A stretch of 64,000 nucleotides of DNA from Pyrrhosoma nymphula (GCA_963573305.1 OY754332.1:142407977-142471976), one strand, 5' to 3'; counted from the first letter of the stretch, positions 46,411-58,683 are shown. Notes: generated from the letters alone by a model not told the origin. Numbers and translations: made by a program.

Positions 46411-47040
46411 ACGCCTTTCGTTTTGAGCACGCTCATACCCATACCGAATTACTCTATAAACTTCCTTCATTTTCCTCTTATTCCTAGTGACAAAAATGAC
46501 CAAAATTGTCGGTTGCCCCACCAAACAACTTTCATGCTACACAAATGGAGAAACAAAGTATAAATTTACACTAATGTGTTTCAGGTTAAACTTGACGTTT
46601 TGGGTCAATAATGAGTGTAATTGCATACTAAATGACATTTAACACGTCGAAAAGTCCAAAGAAAATTATTTTCTACCCTGGTTTCAGCTTTCATGCAGTC
46701 ATTGTTGAAATTGATATTGAATGACAGCTGAAATTGAGGTCTAAAATTATTCGTGTTGAGGACTGCACGAATGTTACATTTTATTTATAGTTCGGCTCCA
46801 ATATTTTATTTATTATTAACGGTTGCGACGGTTGACATACAATTGTTCAATTCATGAAAAACGTATTATTACGAAATATAATTACAAATAATATAAGGTA
46901 AAAATTCAAATAAAAAGTTCGCCGATTTTCACCGATAAAGGACACAAAACTAGCGAAAAAATAACGTGTTTTTGTGAGATTGAAAATGTAGTCTCCACTA
47001 ACAGATTTATCAAATACCCAAAACTATCCCTTATCATTAA
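46411..47040. other. AT-rich intergenic DNA
   Basis: Nothing recognised. Confidence 0.5.
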
Positions 47041-47046
47041 AATCAG

Positions 47047-47155
47047 GGTGGCCACTCAACGGGAAAACCGGAAAAAACAGGAGTTAAAAAAACTACCGGG
47101 AAAACGGGAAAAGGCCGGGAATCTCATTCAGGTTCCGGGGGAAAATGATGACTCC
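47047..47155. mobile_element. Possible hAT-like terminus
   Basis: CAGGGTGGCCACTCAACGGG is followed by repeated CCGGGAAAA / CGGGAAAA units (AAAACCGGAAAAAACAGG, CTACCGGGAAAACGGGAAAA). The CAGGGTGGCCA start plus reiterated subterminal motifs is the layout of hAT-type ends common in invertebrates. The opposite end was not found within 1 kb. Confidence 0.4.
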
Positions 47156-47509
47156 ATAAGCTTTAAAGGAATCATGCTTTCATTTCCCAATGTTCCAGTT
47201 CGCAGTTATATGAAAAGACCTTGATGTAATTCTTAATTATTGCGTTAAAACCTCGTACAAGCATGATAAAAAAACAATTGGAAAAAGAACCAAAAATTGA
47301 ACGTGCGACTGTGGTACTGATTAGTAGAAATCGGGCAGTATGACCACCATGGCTATGACTTTTTTTCATAATAGCCAAATCGGAGATTTTACCCCGACAC
47401 GCCCACCCCGCACCACGGCTCTCTCATATACGTAAGTTATTGACCGCAGCATCCATTCCCCATTCTTTCATAACCCACTCATTCCTATCCCTATCCCTCC
47501 CACTTTTAC

Positions 47510-47660
47510 CCCGGTCTTAGTGGCGACGGAGTCACCTGCTAATCCTGGAGCCGTGGGTTCCGCCTGGGCCTGTTTTCTCCACCCTGAGCGTGGGCGTTTC
47601 TGTCTAGTTCTAAAAGTTAAAAAGCTCTAATTAACAAGCCAAGTGTGACTAACCGGGTTC
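47510..47660 (+). mobile_element. tRNA-derived SINE (family 2), diverged copy
   Basis: GTGGCGACGGAGTCACCTGC, then CTAATCCTGGAGCCGTGGGT, TCCGCCTGGGCCTG and CTCCACCCTGAGCGTGGGCG parallel the head and body of the copy at 42757, with a gap in the B box. Confidence 0.55.
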
Positions 47661-48514
47661 GGAGGGCCATAGGGACAATCAAAATCGTCCCGGAGCAAAA
47701 AAGACAAAATTAATTGTAGATAAATTCCATCTCAAGACACTGTTAACATTCTACAGAACCTTTCAGTTTTGTGATATTTTAGGAATTTCTTGAAATAAAT
47801 GGGATTACAAGAACACTCCTAAGTTTGACACTTGCATTTATAGCATGACAAAAATGCCTCCAGCTGTGATATATAATTTCGCTTAGTACTGCGAAAACAC
47901 GAGTAGATATATACCAACGTTTTCCCCGCAGCTGCATTATTTCTGCTTTCTAGATCCAGAGATCTGGTCAAAAACTTTTTTGCTGGGAGATTTATGAATT
48001 AGTGAAATTAAATCAAACAATACAACATTATACTCACATATTAGTATTATCCCAATCACAGTTTCTATGTATTGGCGTTGTAGCCAAGGGAAAAACTAAA
48101 CCATCCGGTTTTCGTTAAGGAGATAGGTTACAGTCACAAGTATGGATTAGTTTTATTCTAGACAATGGCACCATTATGTTGAAAAAACAATAAACTTAGT
48201 AATAAAAAGTGTATGGAATGAGGCAAATCTCGTTTTAAATCTATTATTACGGATGTTAGGAACAGTTGGCTCAATCTCGCAAAATAGTGAAATATTCAAT
48301 GAACGAAAAATTTCATGATGGAAAAAATATTTCTATTTCAGTTGTTTTGAGTGAATACGACGAGAAATAGTTGACTGCAATACAAAACAAATTGAAAGGA
48401 TAGGAAAAAATACGAAATAAAATTCATTCAGGTAATCAAAATCAATATTCTATAATTTATACTCTTCCCGACCCAAATCATAGCTATGGTTGCATTTCTA
48501 GTAATAACATTTCC
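47661..48514. other. AT-rich intergenic DNA
   Basis: No gene or repeat recognised. Confidence 0.5.
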
Positions 48515-48776
48515 GGGCCTGAGAGTCAAAGTAATACAAGTGACATCAACAGGAAAAATGATATAAGTGCATATGTTCTAAGTTGGTACCGTCGGGTACC
48601 GTCAGGTGCTGTCAGGTAGCTACAGGAAAAGGAATACAAGTGCTCGAAGGTATGGTGCTGCGATCTAGCCGCCGATCACTTAAGCTAATTCCTTTTAGTC
48701 ATTTCTTATCGGAGTAAAATGATACAGTTGTAACTGGACGACGTTTGTCACTTGTATTACTTTGACTCACAGGCCC
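48515..48776. mobile_element. 262-bp MITE with 31-bp inverted termini
   Basis: The left end starts GGGCCTGAGAGTCAAAGTAA at 48515-48545; the right end (48746-48776) is its reverse complement with one mismatch in 31 bp. The interior is short and noncoding, with small TACCGTC(A/G)GGT duplications. This is a classic nonautonomous DNA transposon. A target-site duplication is not obvious, so the superfamily is unassigned. Confidence 0.9.
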
Positions 48777-49075
48777 TCATTTGTAACAGCTAAGAGACGT
48801 GAAAAATATTTTATCTGGAACTTCAAAGTCAATTTTTAACTAGAGGGCTTTCATAGTGCCCTGGAAAGTTTTCTTAGACCGATCAATTGAATATAAGGAT
48901 GCAATTCTTTTAACATGGGTGATATTTCACCCCATAGTGGTTTACTCACAAGTAATCTTTTTGACAGCTTCAACACTAGAACGGCCGGATTTTCTTAACC
49001 CCCTACCACCAGCCATTTGAGATGAATTTATATTCCCTCGTCAAATTATGTTGCTTCTTCACACTATTATATTTT
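48777..49075. other. Unassigned DNA
   Basis: Nothing recognised. Confidence 0.5.
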
Positions 49076-49079
49076 TATG

Positions 49080-49180
49080 AAAAATCATTCGCTTTCATCG
49101 GGACTCGAACCCGGATCCCTCGATATCGCGCTGAGTGTTGTAACCTGTATAAGCGACCGAGGCATCCTCCTCCAGGGTGT
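49080..49180 (-). mobile_element. tRNA-derived SINE (family 1), minus copy
   Basis: On the minus strand it reads GCCTCGGTCGCTTATACAGG, then CTCAGCGCGATATCGAGGGA and GATCCGGGTTCGAGTCCCG, the same head as at 3965-4150, followed by AAAGCGAATGATTTTT. This copy best preserves the A-box side. Confidence 0.8.
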
Positions 49181-49945
49181 ATTTTTGTGGGCATTAAAAG
49201 AACAGGATGTTCAATACTGCTGGGCATGCAATGTAACGAAACAGACAAAAAAGTGCACTTAGCACCCCAGTCCGCGAGGATAAGGCCGAACTATGGTGGA
49301 ATTCTTCAAGCATAAGAAGGAACCATCATTTTAGGCATGCACGGAAACCTGCCCCAATTTTGACTTTTCTTATAGTGCATGATATTTTGTATCGATTGGT
49401 GTAAAAATATTACTATGTTAATGGCCATTTACTGAAAATATATGGATTTGAAAATGATGGAATTTCCCGTTTAAATGCATTGTCTTAATGGCAGAACGAT
49501 GAACTCTGTTTACATAAGATATTTTATCTCCAGTTTGGCCCAAGAAATATTGTTAAAAAATTGGCATTACATGCATGAGGTATCAAGGCACACAATTTAT
49601 TTTTTTCAGCTTAGGTCATCGGCAATTAAGCGGCAGTATAAAAGTTAAAAAACATACTTCCGGTTATCCCCCGAGTAAGGAGACATGCTGCAACAAATGA
49701 GGCAACGCTGGCAACTATTGGGAGGTAAAACATGAAATACGGCGTAGTACTGAAGTTCACTGCATGTATTTTAATCCTCATGGTGCTTTTAGGAATTGAA
49801 CACTGAACTTTCAAAGCATGCTGCTAGACAGCACGGCGTGAAGTACACATTTTTCGAAGTCAACGAGAGGTAGATAGGTAGGTTTAGATTTATAGGGTGC
49901 GTCGACAACTATGGTAATTTTGCACCACGCACATTCAAGTTTATA
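49181..49945. other. Unassigned DNA
   Basis: Short open frames only, no motif. Confidence 0.5.
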
Positions 49946-50014
49946 TCAATAAATATGTTTAAATATAAAGTTTGACAAAAGGTAGCATTTAAGGCCCAAA
50001 TATATGAAAATATA

Positions 50015-53000
50015 TTAGATTTTACTTATTAGGTTAGTTTCCTTTAAAAAAGTAATGATATGATTTAGGCGATCGGCATCGTTGCCTAGAACTTGTTCGA
50101 GGTCGCCACTGATGCCTAGCCTGTTTCGTGTGTCCCGATATTTGTCACACTCCATCAGGATATGTCGCACACTGAGAGGGTAGTCACAGTCATCACATCG
50201 AGGAGGAATTTTCTCTTCTGTAAAGAGGAATAAGTGGGTCAGGGCGCAATGCCCGATTCTTAAACGTGTGATGACGACTTCCTCTCTGCGACTACCCCTG
50301 ACGGAAGTGGGCCTGACGTTACCGGTTAATTGTCCGTAAATTATTGTATGGGAGACCACTCCAAAGTTCACTCCACTGCTCTAGAACTACTTTACGTATA
50401 GTAGCTTGCAGTTCCTGGTAGGGTGCCGGCGTCGTCGTCGGCTCAGGGATCTTTAGAGCTTATTTTGCAGGTGCATCCGCCTTCTATTTTCCGGCAATAC
50501 CCATGTCCTGGGACTTTAAAAAAATAACTATGATTCCCTTTCTATTAAGGGATAACAGGGTAGTACATATTCTATGGACAATAGGGTGTGGTGAAGAAAA
50601 GACGGATATGGATTGCAACGCACTCATTGAGTCCGTGTAAATGACAAAGGACCCCGAAAAACCCCCAATTTTATCATGAGCCATCTTAATGGCCAGCAGC
50701 TCCGCTGTGCATACGCTACACAGCGCATTGAGCCTGGACTGGACGACACCGTGATGGGACGAGGTAACCGTGCATGAACAAGCTGCATCCGACTTCGATC
50801 CATCCGTGCATATGGGGATGAAGTCGGAGTGGTGGCAGAGAAATTCTTTGAAGAGACGTTGGTATTCTACAGCAGTGGTGTGGGATTTATGGCACCTAGT
50901 GATTTCCATATGGATGTCCGGCGGTGAAATACTCCACGGTGGGTAACTCGAGCACCCAACAGAATGAACATCTGGGAGCCTTAACCCGGTACCCTGAATA
51001 AATAAATTAAAACTAATACTGAGCAACTTGGTACCTCTCTTGTACGTCGATTAAAATGTTTCATAAATCTAGGGTTAAAAATGAAGCTAAAACACGGGTG
51101 ATTCTTTGTAGCTAAAATTGTCGCACATAGGAGTACATCAGTATGTTCTCACGATACGGCAGTGGCGGCTCCCCGGAATCAGCGTAAATGCTGAGGACCG
51201 GACTGGTCCGGTAAGCACCAGTGGAAATACGGAGCCCTGCGTTATGTAACGTTGTGAGAGGCCTTATATAAGAGTTGCGACTGGAAGCGTAAAAAAATGA
51301 CCCGTATTCCAATTTGGAACGTACAAGTGCGCTGTACAATAAAAGCAGGGACATTCGATTGGCACTCCAAGATGAGTGACTTAAGAACTTTAGAATATTT
51401 AGAGTCCGTAGACATTTATCTCTCAAAGTCTGTACGTGTTCACGCCAGTTCAGTCGCTAGTCAAAGGTCATACCGAGGAAGCGGACCGACTCCACACACG
51501 GGAGAATTTTGCCACTGGGTCTATAATTATTCGGGTCAGTTCTATCTTTACACTGTTTCAGAATAGGGACTACTCTGGAGTGCCGCCAGGAGGGTGGAAA
51601 GCTACCATCAGCCAAATATTGGTTGAGGGAGCGAAGGACTTCCACCATTGCCCTCTCCGGAATATTCCGGAGAAACGCATTATGTATGTCGTCTATTCCT
51701 GTGGCCGTTTCACGGGAGTCTTCAATGGCAGAAAGCAACTCCCAAAGGCAGAAAGGAATATTATAGTTTTCCATCGGCCGCTTCTCAGTAACGATAAGTT
51801 CATGTGATTCAATGCACCTCTTGATACGTAGGAATTCTTCCTCATAGGTGTCATCGCTGTATGTACTGGCGACTGACTGCCCGAAAACCTCGCTAATAGC
51901 CGACGGAGATATCAGTTCATTACCATCGATATTGAGGAGAGAGACGCTGAGCTGACGGTAGTTTCCATAAATTCGTCTAACCTTGTCCCATACCTGTGCA
52001 AGGGGTTTTCTACAACTATACATATTTAATCCAGGAGGCCTTTTTTGCCTCCTTCACCACCCTTCGAGCTTTTGCTCTGAGGCGGCTGAAGGAGGATAGA
52101 TTTGTCTCAGTGGGGAGTTTGTAAAAAATTCGTAACTCCTTCTTGCGTTTGCGAATCGCTTCAGCACAATCATCTTTCCACCAGTGAACTGCGTGCCTAG
52201 TTATGCAATGCAGTGATTTGGGCACCAGGCAATTTGCGGAATCGATGATATTGCGGGTCAGAATCTCAGTGTTAAAAATGCCGCCACGGTTCTCATCATG
52301 CTTAAAATTGATTTTTTCCCTCAAAGCGGTCCAATCGGCATTCCGGACAACCCAGTTGCCAGGCCGTATAAAATCAGGGTTAAAATTATTTTCTCTGTGC
52401 AGAAAAAGGGGAAAATGATCACTTCCGCAGAGGTCATCGTAAACGGACCGATGAAACTTGTTCATTAAAGTACTCGATGCTATACAAAGACCAATAATAG
52501 AATATTGACCGTTAAAAGAGTTAAAACGGGTGTGTTCCCCGTTATTAAAAAAAATGTTAAAATCAGTAATAAAATTAGATAAGATACGCCCCTTATGGTC
52601 ACACTGTGACCGCGAGCTATCCCATAGGGTACCATGAGCGTTAAAATCGCCAGATAAAATAAAAGGTCTGGGATACTGACGAACAAGGGCTTCTAAATTG
52701 GATCGAGTGACCGGTGCCGCCTCCGGCAAATAGCCGTTACATAACGTCACTGCCTCCGGGGAATGCACCGTCACTGCGACCGCCTGGAAAGGCGTATTCA
52801 GTTGCACTTAAGAGGTGTAAAGGGTCTCCCGAGTAGCAACCGCCACTCCGCCCTGGGCACGTTGGCCACTGGTGTCGTCCAACCTACGTTAAAACGTTAA
52901 AACCTTGTAAAATACCCTTGTCCGTACTTTTAAAATGGGTTTCTTGCAGACATATACAAGAGGGGTTAAAATCACGGATTAAAATGGCCAGCTCCTCCTT

Positions 53001-53045
53001 ATGCCTATAAAAAACATTACAGTTCCACTGTAATATAAAAACCAT
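50015..53045 (-). pseudogene. ORF2 (endonuclease / RT / RNase H) with internal RT deletion
   Basis: ATG at 53045 starts MVFILQWNCNVFYRHKEELA, the APE endonuclease N-terminus, with CLQETHFKS (catalytic Glu) next. A frame change follows. Then FILSGDFNAHGTLWD and CGSDHFPLFLHR complete the nuclease (52807-52016). RT starts with TATGIDDIHNAFLRNIPE and NNYRP, but at about 51510 it jumps straight to SGKILPCVESVRFLGMTFD. The fingers/palm with the catalytic YADD box are therefore absent. The thumb region ALVRSKLEYGSFFYAS follows. RNase H reads ICTDGSKSDAA, AELLAIKMAHDKI and IYTDSMSALQSI (50760-50600). The C-terminal C-x2-C-x8-H-x4-C motif is PPRCDDCDYPLSVRHILMEC. Clearly inactive. Confidence 0.85.
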
Positions 53046-53083
53046 AAATATATATTAAATAAATAAGATAAAAAGTATAAGAA

Positions 53084-54848
53084 TCACCGTCGAATAAGGT
53101 TCTTCTTCCCCTTTTGTTTGGCGAGGAGAACTTCAGTCTCCGAGGGACTATCGTCCTCCTCCATAGACTCCGGTCGTACTAGCTTAGCTAGTCCGGAGGG
53201 GCCGGAGGGTGGCGTCTTTTCGCGCTGTTTCAGCGCTACCCCGGCTAAATATTTCGGCTGATTCTTCTTAGGAGACCCAGAGGTGGTGGCGATTTTATTT
53301 GGTGCCGGATTTCGTGCCTTAGCCGGCTTGGCTACTTCTTTTATTTCTGCGGCTTTCGTATTCACACACCTCTCTGTCTGTGTACCTTGTCGGGCAAGCT
53401 CAGGCCCCTGGGACCCAGGCCGCTCGTACGGCCCTTTACCAAGCCTGAGAAGTCATCCCACCCTCCTCGCGGGGCTCGATGGGTACCGTTTTCGGTAGCT
53501 GAATGGGCACTGGCGCGGGGTCTCCGTCAAAGGAATGGTCAACTTGTTTTTCGGAGAAGATCGATGGGCCCGGCACTCCGTAGGGAGGCGGATTCACGGT
53601 TGGATTCTAATAAACTAAGAGCCTTCCATCCGCCCACCGCCGTAGTGGTGGAGTAACCCCTCAATGGGGGTTCGGGCTTCTGGCTCGAGGGGTAAAAAGG
53701 ACACTCGCACCATTGCGTTTGTCTAAACACCCCCCGGGAGAGTAAATTCGTTAATCGGGGCTTCGGACGTCCCGATGAATGGATTAGCTAATACGCTGAC
53801 TCCTCTAATTATGAGGCTTTGGTGTCGTTTTCTTAAAATTCCTTTATTCCCAAAACCTTTTACCCTTCCAACCCTCCAGAGATCCCCCGGGTAAGGTCAA
53901 TGTGGCTTGGCACCGGCTCTGGCTGTAAATACACCCCAGTTTTTTTAGAACTGCAGCTACTGTCTGTGTACCTTGGGATGCTTTTGGAACTGTTGTATTC
54001 GCAACGGAGGCAAAGGATTTTGAAAAGGTAGGTGCTACCATGGCCCTGTGCCTTTTCCTCGCCTATAAATATGTGATTGTTTTCGACTGTTTTGATTTCC
54101 ATGACTTTTCGTTTCCCTAGCATCTTGGGACACATCCTTGGGACACGCGAGAATACGCAGGGTGTGTACCCTCGCAGTTCACGCAATGTTGTTACCTGCT
54201 GCATTCCGCACTCTCATGGTCTTCCAGGCCGCAGCGCGGGTAGGTGGTCTTACCCTCACATCGAGTAGCAATGAGGCCGAAGCGCTGACATTGGAAGCAG
54301 CGCATGGGCGCCGGTAGGAATGGCCGCACTGGAGCCGATTCATAGCCGACGAATACCTTGTCGGGGAGACAATCAGCGCGTATGTTAGGACGACAGAGGT
54401 AGTGTTTACAACTTCGTCGTTTTGCTTAGTGGTAAGTCGACGAGCATCTGTAACTCCTTGAGATGCCATCTCACTTTTAATCTCGTCGACTACCACGTAT
54501 AGTAGGTCGCAATGAGATATTACTCCCCGAGAGGTATTGAGAGTGTGGTGCAGTTCCGTTTTCACAGAAATATTATGGAGCTTTTTAGTGCCCATAGCTT
54601 TTCAATTTGGGCGTTATTAACTGTTTCAATAAGGAGATTTCCGTCGCCCAGTTTTTGGCAGATTTTAGCTCACCGGGAATTGAGGCCGACAGAACCTTAC
54701 GGATGAGAAAGGGAGACACCCGTTTAAGAGTATCCCCTTCTTTCTCGCACTTCATTATTATAAACCGCTTACAAGCGGGTAAACTTTTATCTCCCCCACC
54801 CGTGTCCGGGTGGGGTCTTTTGGGAGGTGGAAGATTCGTTTCCGCCAT
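53084..54848 (-). pseudogene. ORF1 (nucleic-acid-binding, gag-like) of the RNase H element
   Basis: ATG at 54848 begins MAETNLPPPKRPHPDTGGGD. A conserved block follows: KRFIIMKCEKEGDTLKRVSP and LKSAKNWATEISLL. It resembles the RNA-binding region in insect ORF1 proteins. After a frame change, HNISVKTELHHTLNTSRGVI and the zinc-knuckle region RCFQCQRFGLIATRCEG, then HESAEC and CVNCEGTHPAYSR are read near 54340-54120. The C-terminus (53365-53084) is Lys/Pro-rich and ends KGKKNLIRR. A noncoding stretch at 53390-53959 interrupts it. The protein would coat element RNA. It is nonfunctional as it stands. Confidence 0.75.
53390..53959. mobile_element. Probable insertion within ORF1, flanked by 16-bp direct repeats
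   Basis: CTGTCTGTGTACCTTG occurs at 53374-53389 and again at 53960-53975. On the minus strand both copies encode the same QGTQT residues, and ORF1-like sequence lies on either side. The intervening 570 bp has no long minus frame and is GC-rich, with GAGTAACCCCTCAATGGGGG. This fits an insertion with a target duplication of retrotransposon length. The alternative is a duplicated GTQT motif in the original ORF1. Confidence 0.5.
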
Positions 54849-55480
54849 GTCAATGAGAAATTCCTCCCCCGGGCTCCCCACCCACCATGGAGCCACACAT
54901 TCGGGACGCCGCACCGCAAATCGGTGCGGTCGCCAGGGCTACCAGAGGGGATATAGCACCCTAGAGGTGGTTGTCTGTTTCGGGTTGGATCTTCGATGCA
55001 CGAGCCAACCAAACCCAACCTCCAACCACCCTACGCAGACCCCCACCTCCCTGGCACTCGCCACCGTTAAGCATAAAGCCACGGAAGCCGATTAACGGGG
55101 AGTAGCTAGCTCCCAGCCGCCCGTTTACACAGAATCCGGGGCCAAAGAGGCCTATTGGCTCGTAGTCCATACCTAACATCCGACACCCGCCTGGGAACCA
55201 CTGACCTCACCCTCCAGGGTCCCCTTCTCCTCCTTACGGGTCTCCGCACACGGAAAACATGCGGGTGGATCGCAGGCCAGGTGGTATGGCCGCACACAGA
55301 CAGTTGACCCACAAGGCTGTCTGGGCTCAACCCTTTCTGGCTCGGGGTTTGTTTTCAGGGTTGTCTCCCCGCCCTTTTAGTCGCCTCTTACGACAAGCTG
55401 AGATACTGCGGGAATATTCTCCATCCCCTTACCCGCAGGGGTTGCCAACGAGAGCATACCAAGCATGCATATTAGGTGGT
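54849..55480 (-). other. 5' UTR of the RNase H element
   Basis: GC-rich noncoding sequence on the minus strand, from about 55480 to the ORF1 start. It includes CTTGTCGTAAGAGGCGACTA, a sequence common near the 5' end of such elements. Internal promoters are usual here but none can be pinpointed. Confidence 0.6.
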
Positions 55481-55489
55481 TCTCAGTAA

Positions 55490-57030
55490 TTATCATTGCC
55501 AACGGCTTTGGTTGAATTTATCCTTGCGCTTACTACTGCGTTGGTTTCTTTATTGACGGCTTTCAACTATGCAAATTGAAATTTTTCAAACATTTACATT
55601 CAGAATATTTGAACTTTTCTACGTTGATGGGTAATGTAATTTTTAAAAAAGTATGTTTGATCAATCAATGGCTTCACAGCTTTTCTCGAATACATTAGTG
55701 GTAGATTTACTTCATGATACTAACATACACATAAGTACATTTATAACATTTCAACTAGATGACGATGATGAGAACAGGGTGTAAGATCATAAAACCAGAT
55801 TATGAATATGTGATCGACGACAGAGTAGTAAGAGAACACCGGATCTCGGACAGTGGCAAAAACTAGGCAGCAGAAATTTCCTGAAAGGGAGCCGCGGAAC
55901 ATCTATATGTACTTTGGATTTGCCTTGCCATTAGTGGAGAAATAAAATGGGTTTCTAGATACATATATTTACATTTTAAGTTACATGTGAAGAATTATAC
56001 CCTAAAGTTACTATTAGTATGAAAGTGTAATGGTTATAATATCGGGCTATATTATCGGGTAGGCGTAAGTTCTCCGTCGTAGCACTCACTTGTTTCAACA
56101 GTCTCACTCGTCTCACTGTTGCCATGTGGCAATTGTTGATGTTATTACACATTATAATGAGAAGAAAGCTGAAACTATATAATTTGTATAAACTTTTAAA
56201 GTTTTATGCTATAAAATAAATAATTCTTCTTCGTAAGCATAATTTAAATCTATAAATCATATTAAGTAGAAACAACAGTGACGGCTAGATGCAAAACTCA
56301 ACCAATAACTTACACGAAGTTCTTAATATTCATATTTAGCTATATTTTCTGAGCAATTTAACCCAATAGATTATTTGGATTGCTTCCAAATGTTATAAAA
56401 GGATATTGTGATGGACCCAACCCACGCCAGCGAACCGTGATTTAAGAGCCGGGACAAACGTCCACATTCGTGGGCAAGCCGTCTCCCGCGAAAACGGGAG
56501 GCACTGCCCTAACGACCGGAAGCCGATCGTCCCAAAGTGAATTGGAAAAGACGGTTGCCCAAAATTTAGAAAATAAAAGGTTTTCCGAAACGGGGTTGGG
56601 TTGGTTGGGTGAAAAAAAAGGTCGTGGGGTTCAGGGGACTGCTCGCCTCTCGGCTCCTGGGTAGCACCCAAATAACCTCCGACACACACTCTCACGGTTT
56701 CAATTTGACATGTATTCCAATATCTTGGAGACATACAATTTGACATAACATAAGGAAGAAAAAATGAAATGGTAGATGACTCAAAATAAAACGATGAACC
56801 TTTGAACTAGTGAGGGATGAGATGATAGATATGGATGAACCATGGGTGAATTATTGACATCAATGAAAACGAAGAAAAGAACACCCTCCTGATTTCAGGC
56901 ACCAGCAGGAAAATTAACATAGGGGACAATATTTGGAAATTGCAAATAAATTCCCCATCTGGAGTATTGACGGTCAAGTGCAAATTACCACAGTTAATAG
57001 GACACTAATCGCGGGAAGTTGTACTGATTT
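55490..57030. other. Unassigned DNA, GC-rich patch at 56400-56660
   Basis: The patch is open on both strands (56393-56746 minus, 56470-56664 plus) without motif. The rest is AT-rich. Confidence 0.45.
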
Positions 57031-57039
57031 TTCTTCCTC

Positions 57040-57800
57040 CTGATAGCGCAATCAGGCATTTCGGGCGAAGCCCACCTATTGAACTGGGAGATGAGGAGGG
57101 GGGATCAGGCATCGAATCACTGAGGTTCGGCACTCTGGTGACATGGGAAGGATCTACGGGGAAAAAGCAGCGTGGGCTCCGCGGAGGGATTTATGGGGCG
57201 GCGACGATCTTACGTGACCGCTGATTGCGAAAAACGCTCAGCTCCTGGGTGTCGCCCGCCTTCTCCGGCTCCCGAGCACCAAGATGTCAGGATCTCAGCC
57301 AGCATTCGCCGATCCGCCTCGCACCGTCGTCAGTCTCTGCTCCGGAAGACTCAATTCGAGACTTTTGCTCCCACTGGGTGGCTCGGTTGCTCAAATCGCG
57401 AAGACGCCGGACTCCGATCTATATTTCCTCTCTCTTCACCTCGCCGAGCGTCGTTCCTTCGCCTTGGCTGCCGACACCTTCAACTTGGGGATCTCAAGCG
57501 TCGTTCCGTCGCCTCTGCGGCCAAAGACTCACGCTCGGGAATGGGAGGGACTGAGCGGCGTTCCTTCGCCTCCGCGGACGAGGGATCACAATTAGGAAAA
57601 AAAAGAAGTTCCGAGTGACACCTGAATTCGCCTCTTATATCCCCCTCGGGAAAACGAACTTCTCGGGGGAGGGGGGTCACGTGAGGGGGGGAAGGATGGT
57701 TGGAGCGCGCCACTGGGGCGGGATAAGTTTACTATCGGTGATAACCCCGAAGCGAAGTCAAATAGCCCCTCCCATGCCACGCGCTCGCTGTCGCACTTAA
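57040..57800. repeat. GC-rich block with degenerate tandem repeats
   Basis: GC- and CpG-rich. Units beginning GCG(T/G)CGTTCC(T/G)TCGCCT recur near 57448, 57498 and 57555, spaced about 50 and 57 bp. The repeat gives Arg/Ser/Ala-rich frames on both strands (57172-57618 plus, 57480-57713 minus). No family is recognised, and I treat the frames as compositional. Confidence 0.5.
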
Positions 57801-58680
57801 CTGCACACTGTGAATCTTAGCCACTACAAACCCACTCGTACGTAGTGCACTTTCGGCCACGGCGTGCCGGGACCAGGAGCCGGGGAGAGTGGGGTGGAGG
57901 TGCCGAGTGGGAAAATAGGGCAGGGGGAAAACAAAATAAGGTGGGAGTGGGAGGAAAGGTCAGTGACGGACCCGAGTCACATTATACTTTTCCTAAATTC
58001 CCTCATCCGGTGAAATTTTATTCTTCTTATGAATTCAGTACTTAATGGCACGGGTTCCTCCTTAAGGAGTAGAATACGTGATAGAGTTTAAGCTTGCCGT
58101 TCACAGTTCACCACATTAATGCTCTAATGAGGGAAATAAAATAGTGATATACCTTTACTCGGTTTTTCAATGTTTCTTTTCTCTTCATCAACCGATGAGT
58201 GGCCATGCCATGCCAAGTGTAGCATCCTTAGCTTATAAGTGACCAAATTCGATTAACGAAATTCTCTGGCTAAATTATATCAAATGATCTCAAGAAAAGG
58301 ATTCGCAATGGAATCTTATTAAAGAATTATAGTTTACATTAAAAATTAACTTACAGAAACGATAACTTGAAATATTTGATCGTTCTATGTCCATGCATGA
58401 GCACATAACAGTTGGCACGATTGATGTAAAGATTTCGTGATCGTATGATTTCGAGAAAATTCGTGTTCCGCAGTATAAAACGGTAAATGCTTAGACTTGT
58501 AGGAAGCGGGATTGCTTTGGTGCAGGGTAAACATTCCCAGCTTGAAAGCTTCATTATTAGGCTTCGGAGTTACCTTACCATGGTTTTATTTCAGAATAAT
58601 CTTTCGATGTTTGCATATTCTCCCAAATCTCATTTTCTGCCGTCTAATTACTGATGTTACTTCGAAAATCCAACTCCATT
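57801..58680. other. Unassigned DNA
   Basis: GC-rich until about 57980, AT-rich after that. No motif seen. Confidence 0.5.
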
Positions 58681-58683
58681 GAA

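Larger units (their letters stand above)
49950..55480 (-). mobile_element. Two-ORF non-LTR retrotransposon with RNase H (I/Jockey group)
   Basis: Minus strand. A GC-rich 5' UTR (about 55480-54849, with the GTCGTAAGAGGCGACTAAAA sequence seen in many such elements) precedes ORF1 (54848-53084), a 38-base gap and ORF2 (53045-50015), then a short A/T-rich 3' end near 49950. ORF1 has zinc knuckles. ORF2 has APE endonuclease, RT, RNase H and a C-terminal cysteine motif. The architecture fits the RNase H-bearing groups (I, LOA, Loner, Outcast and similar). The copy has lost the central RT and carries a likely insertion in ORF1, besides stops and frameshifts. Confidence 0.85.

Noticed and set aside
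57172..57618. 148-codon Arg/Ser-rich frame
   Set aside because: Driven by a GC-rich degenerate repeat; the opposite strand is equally open.
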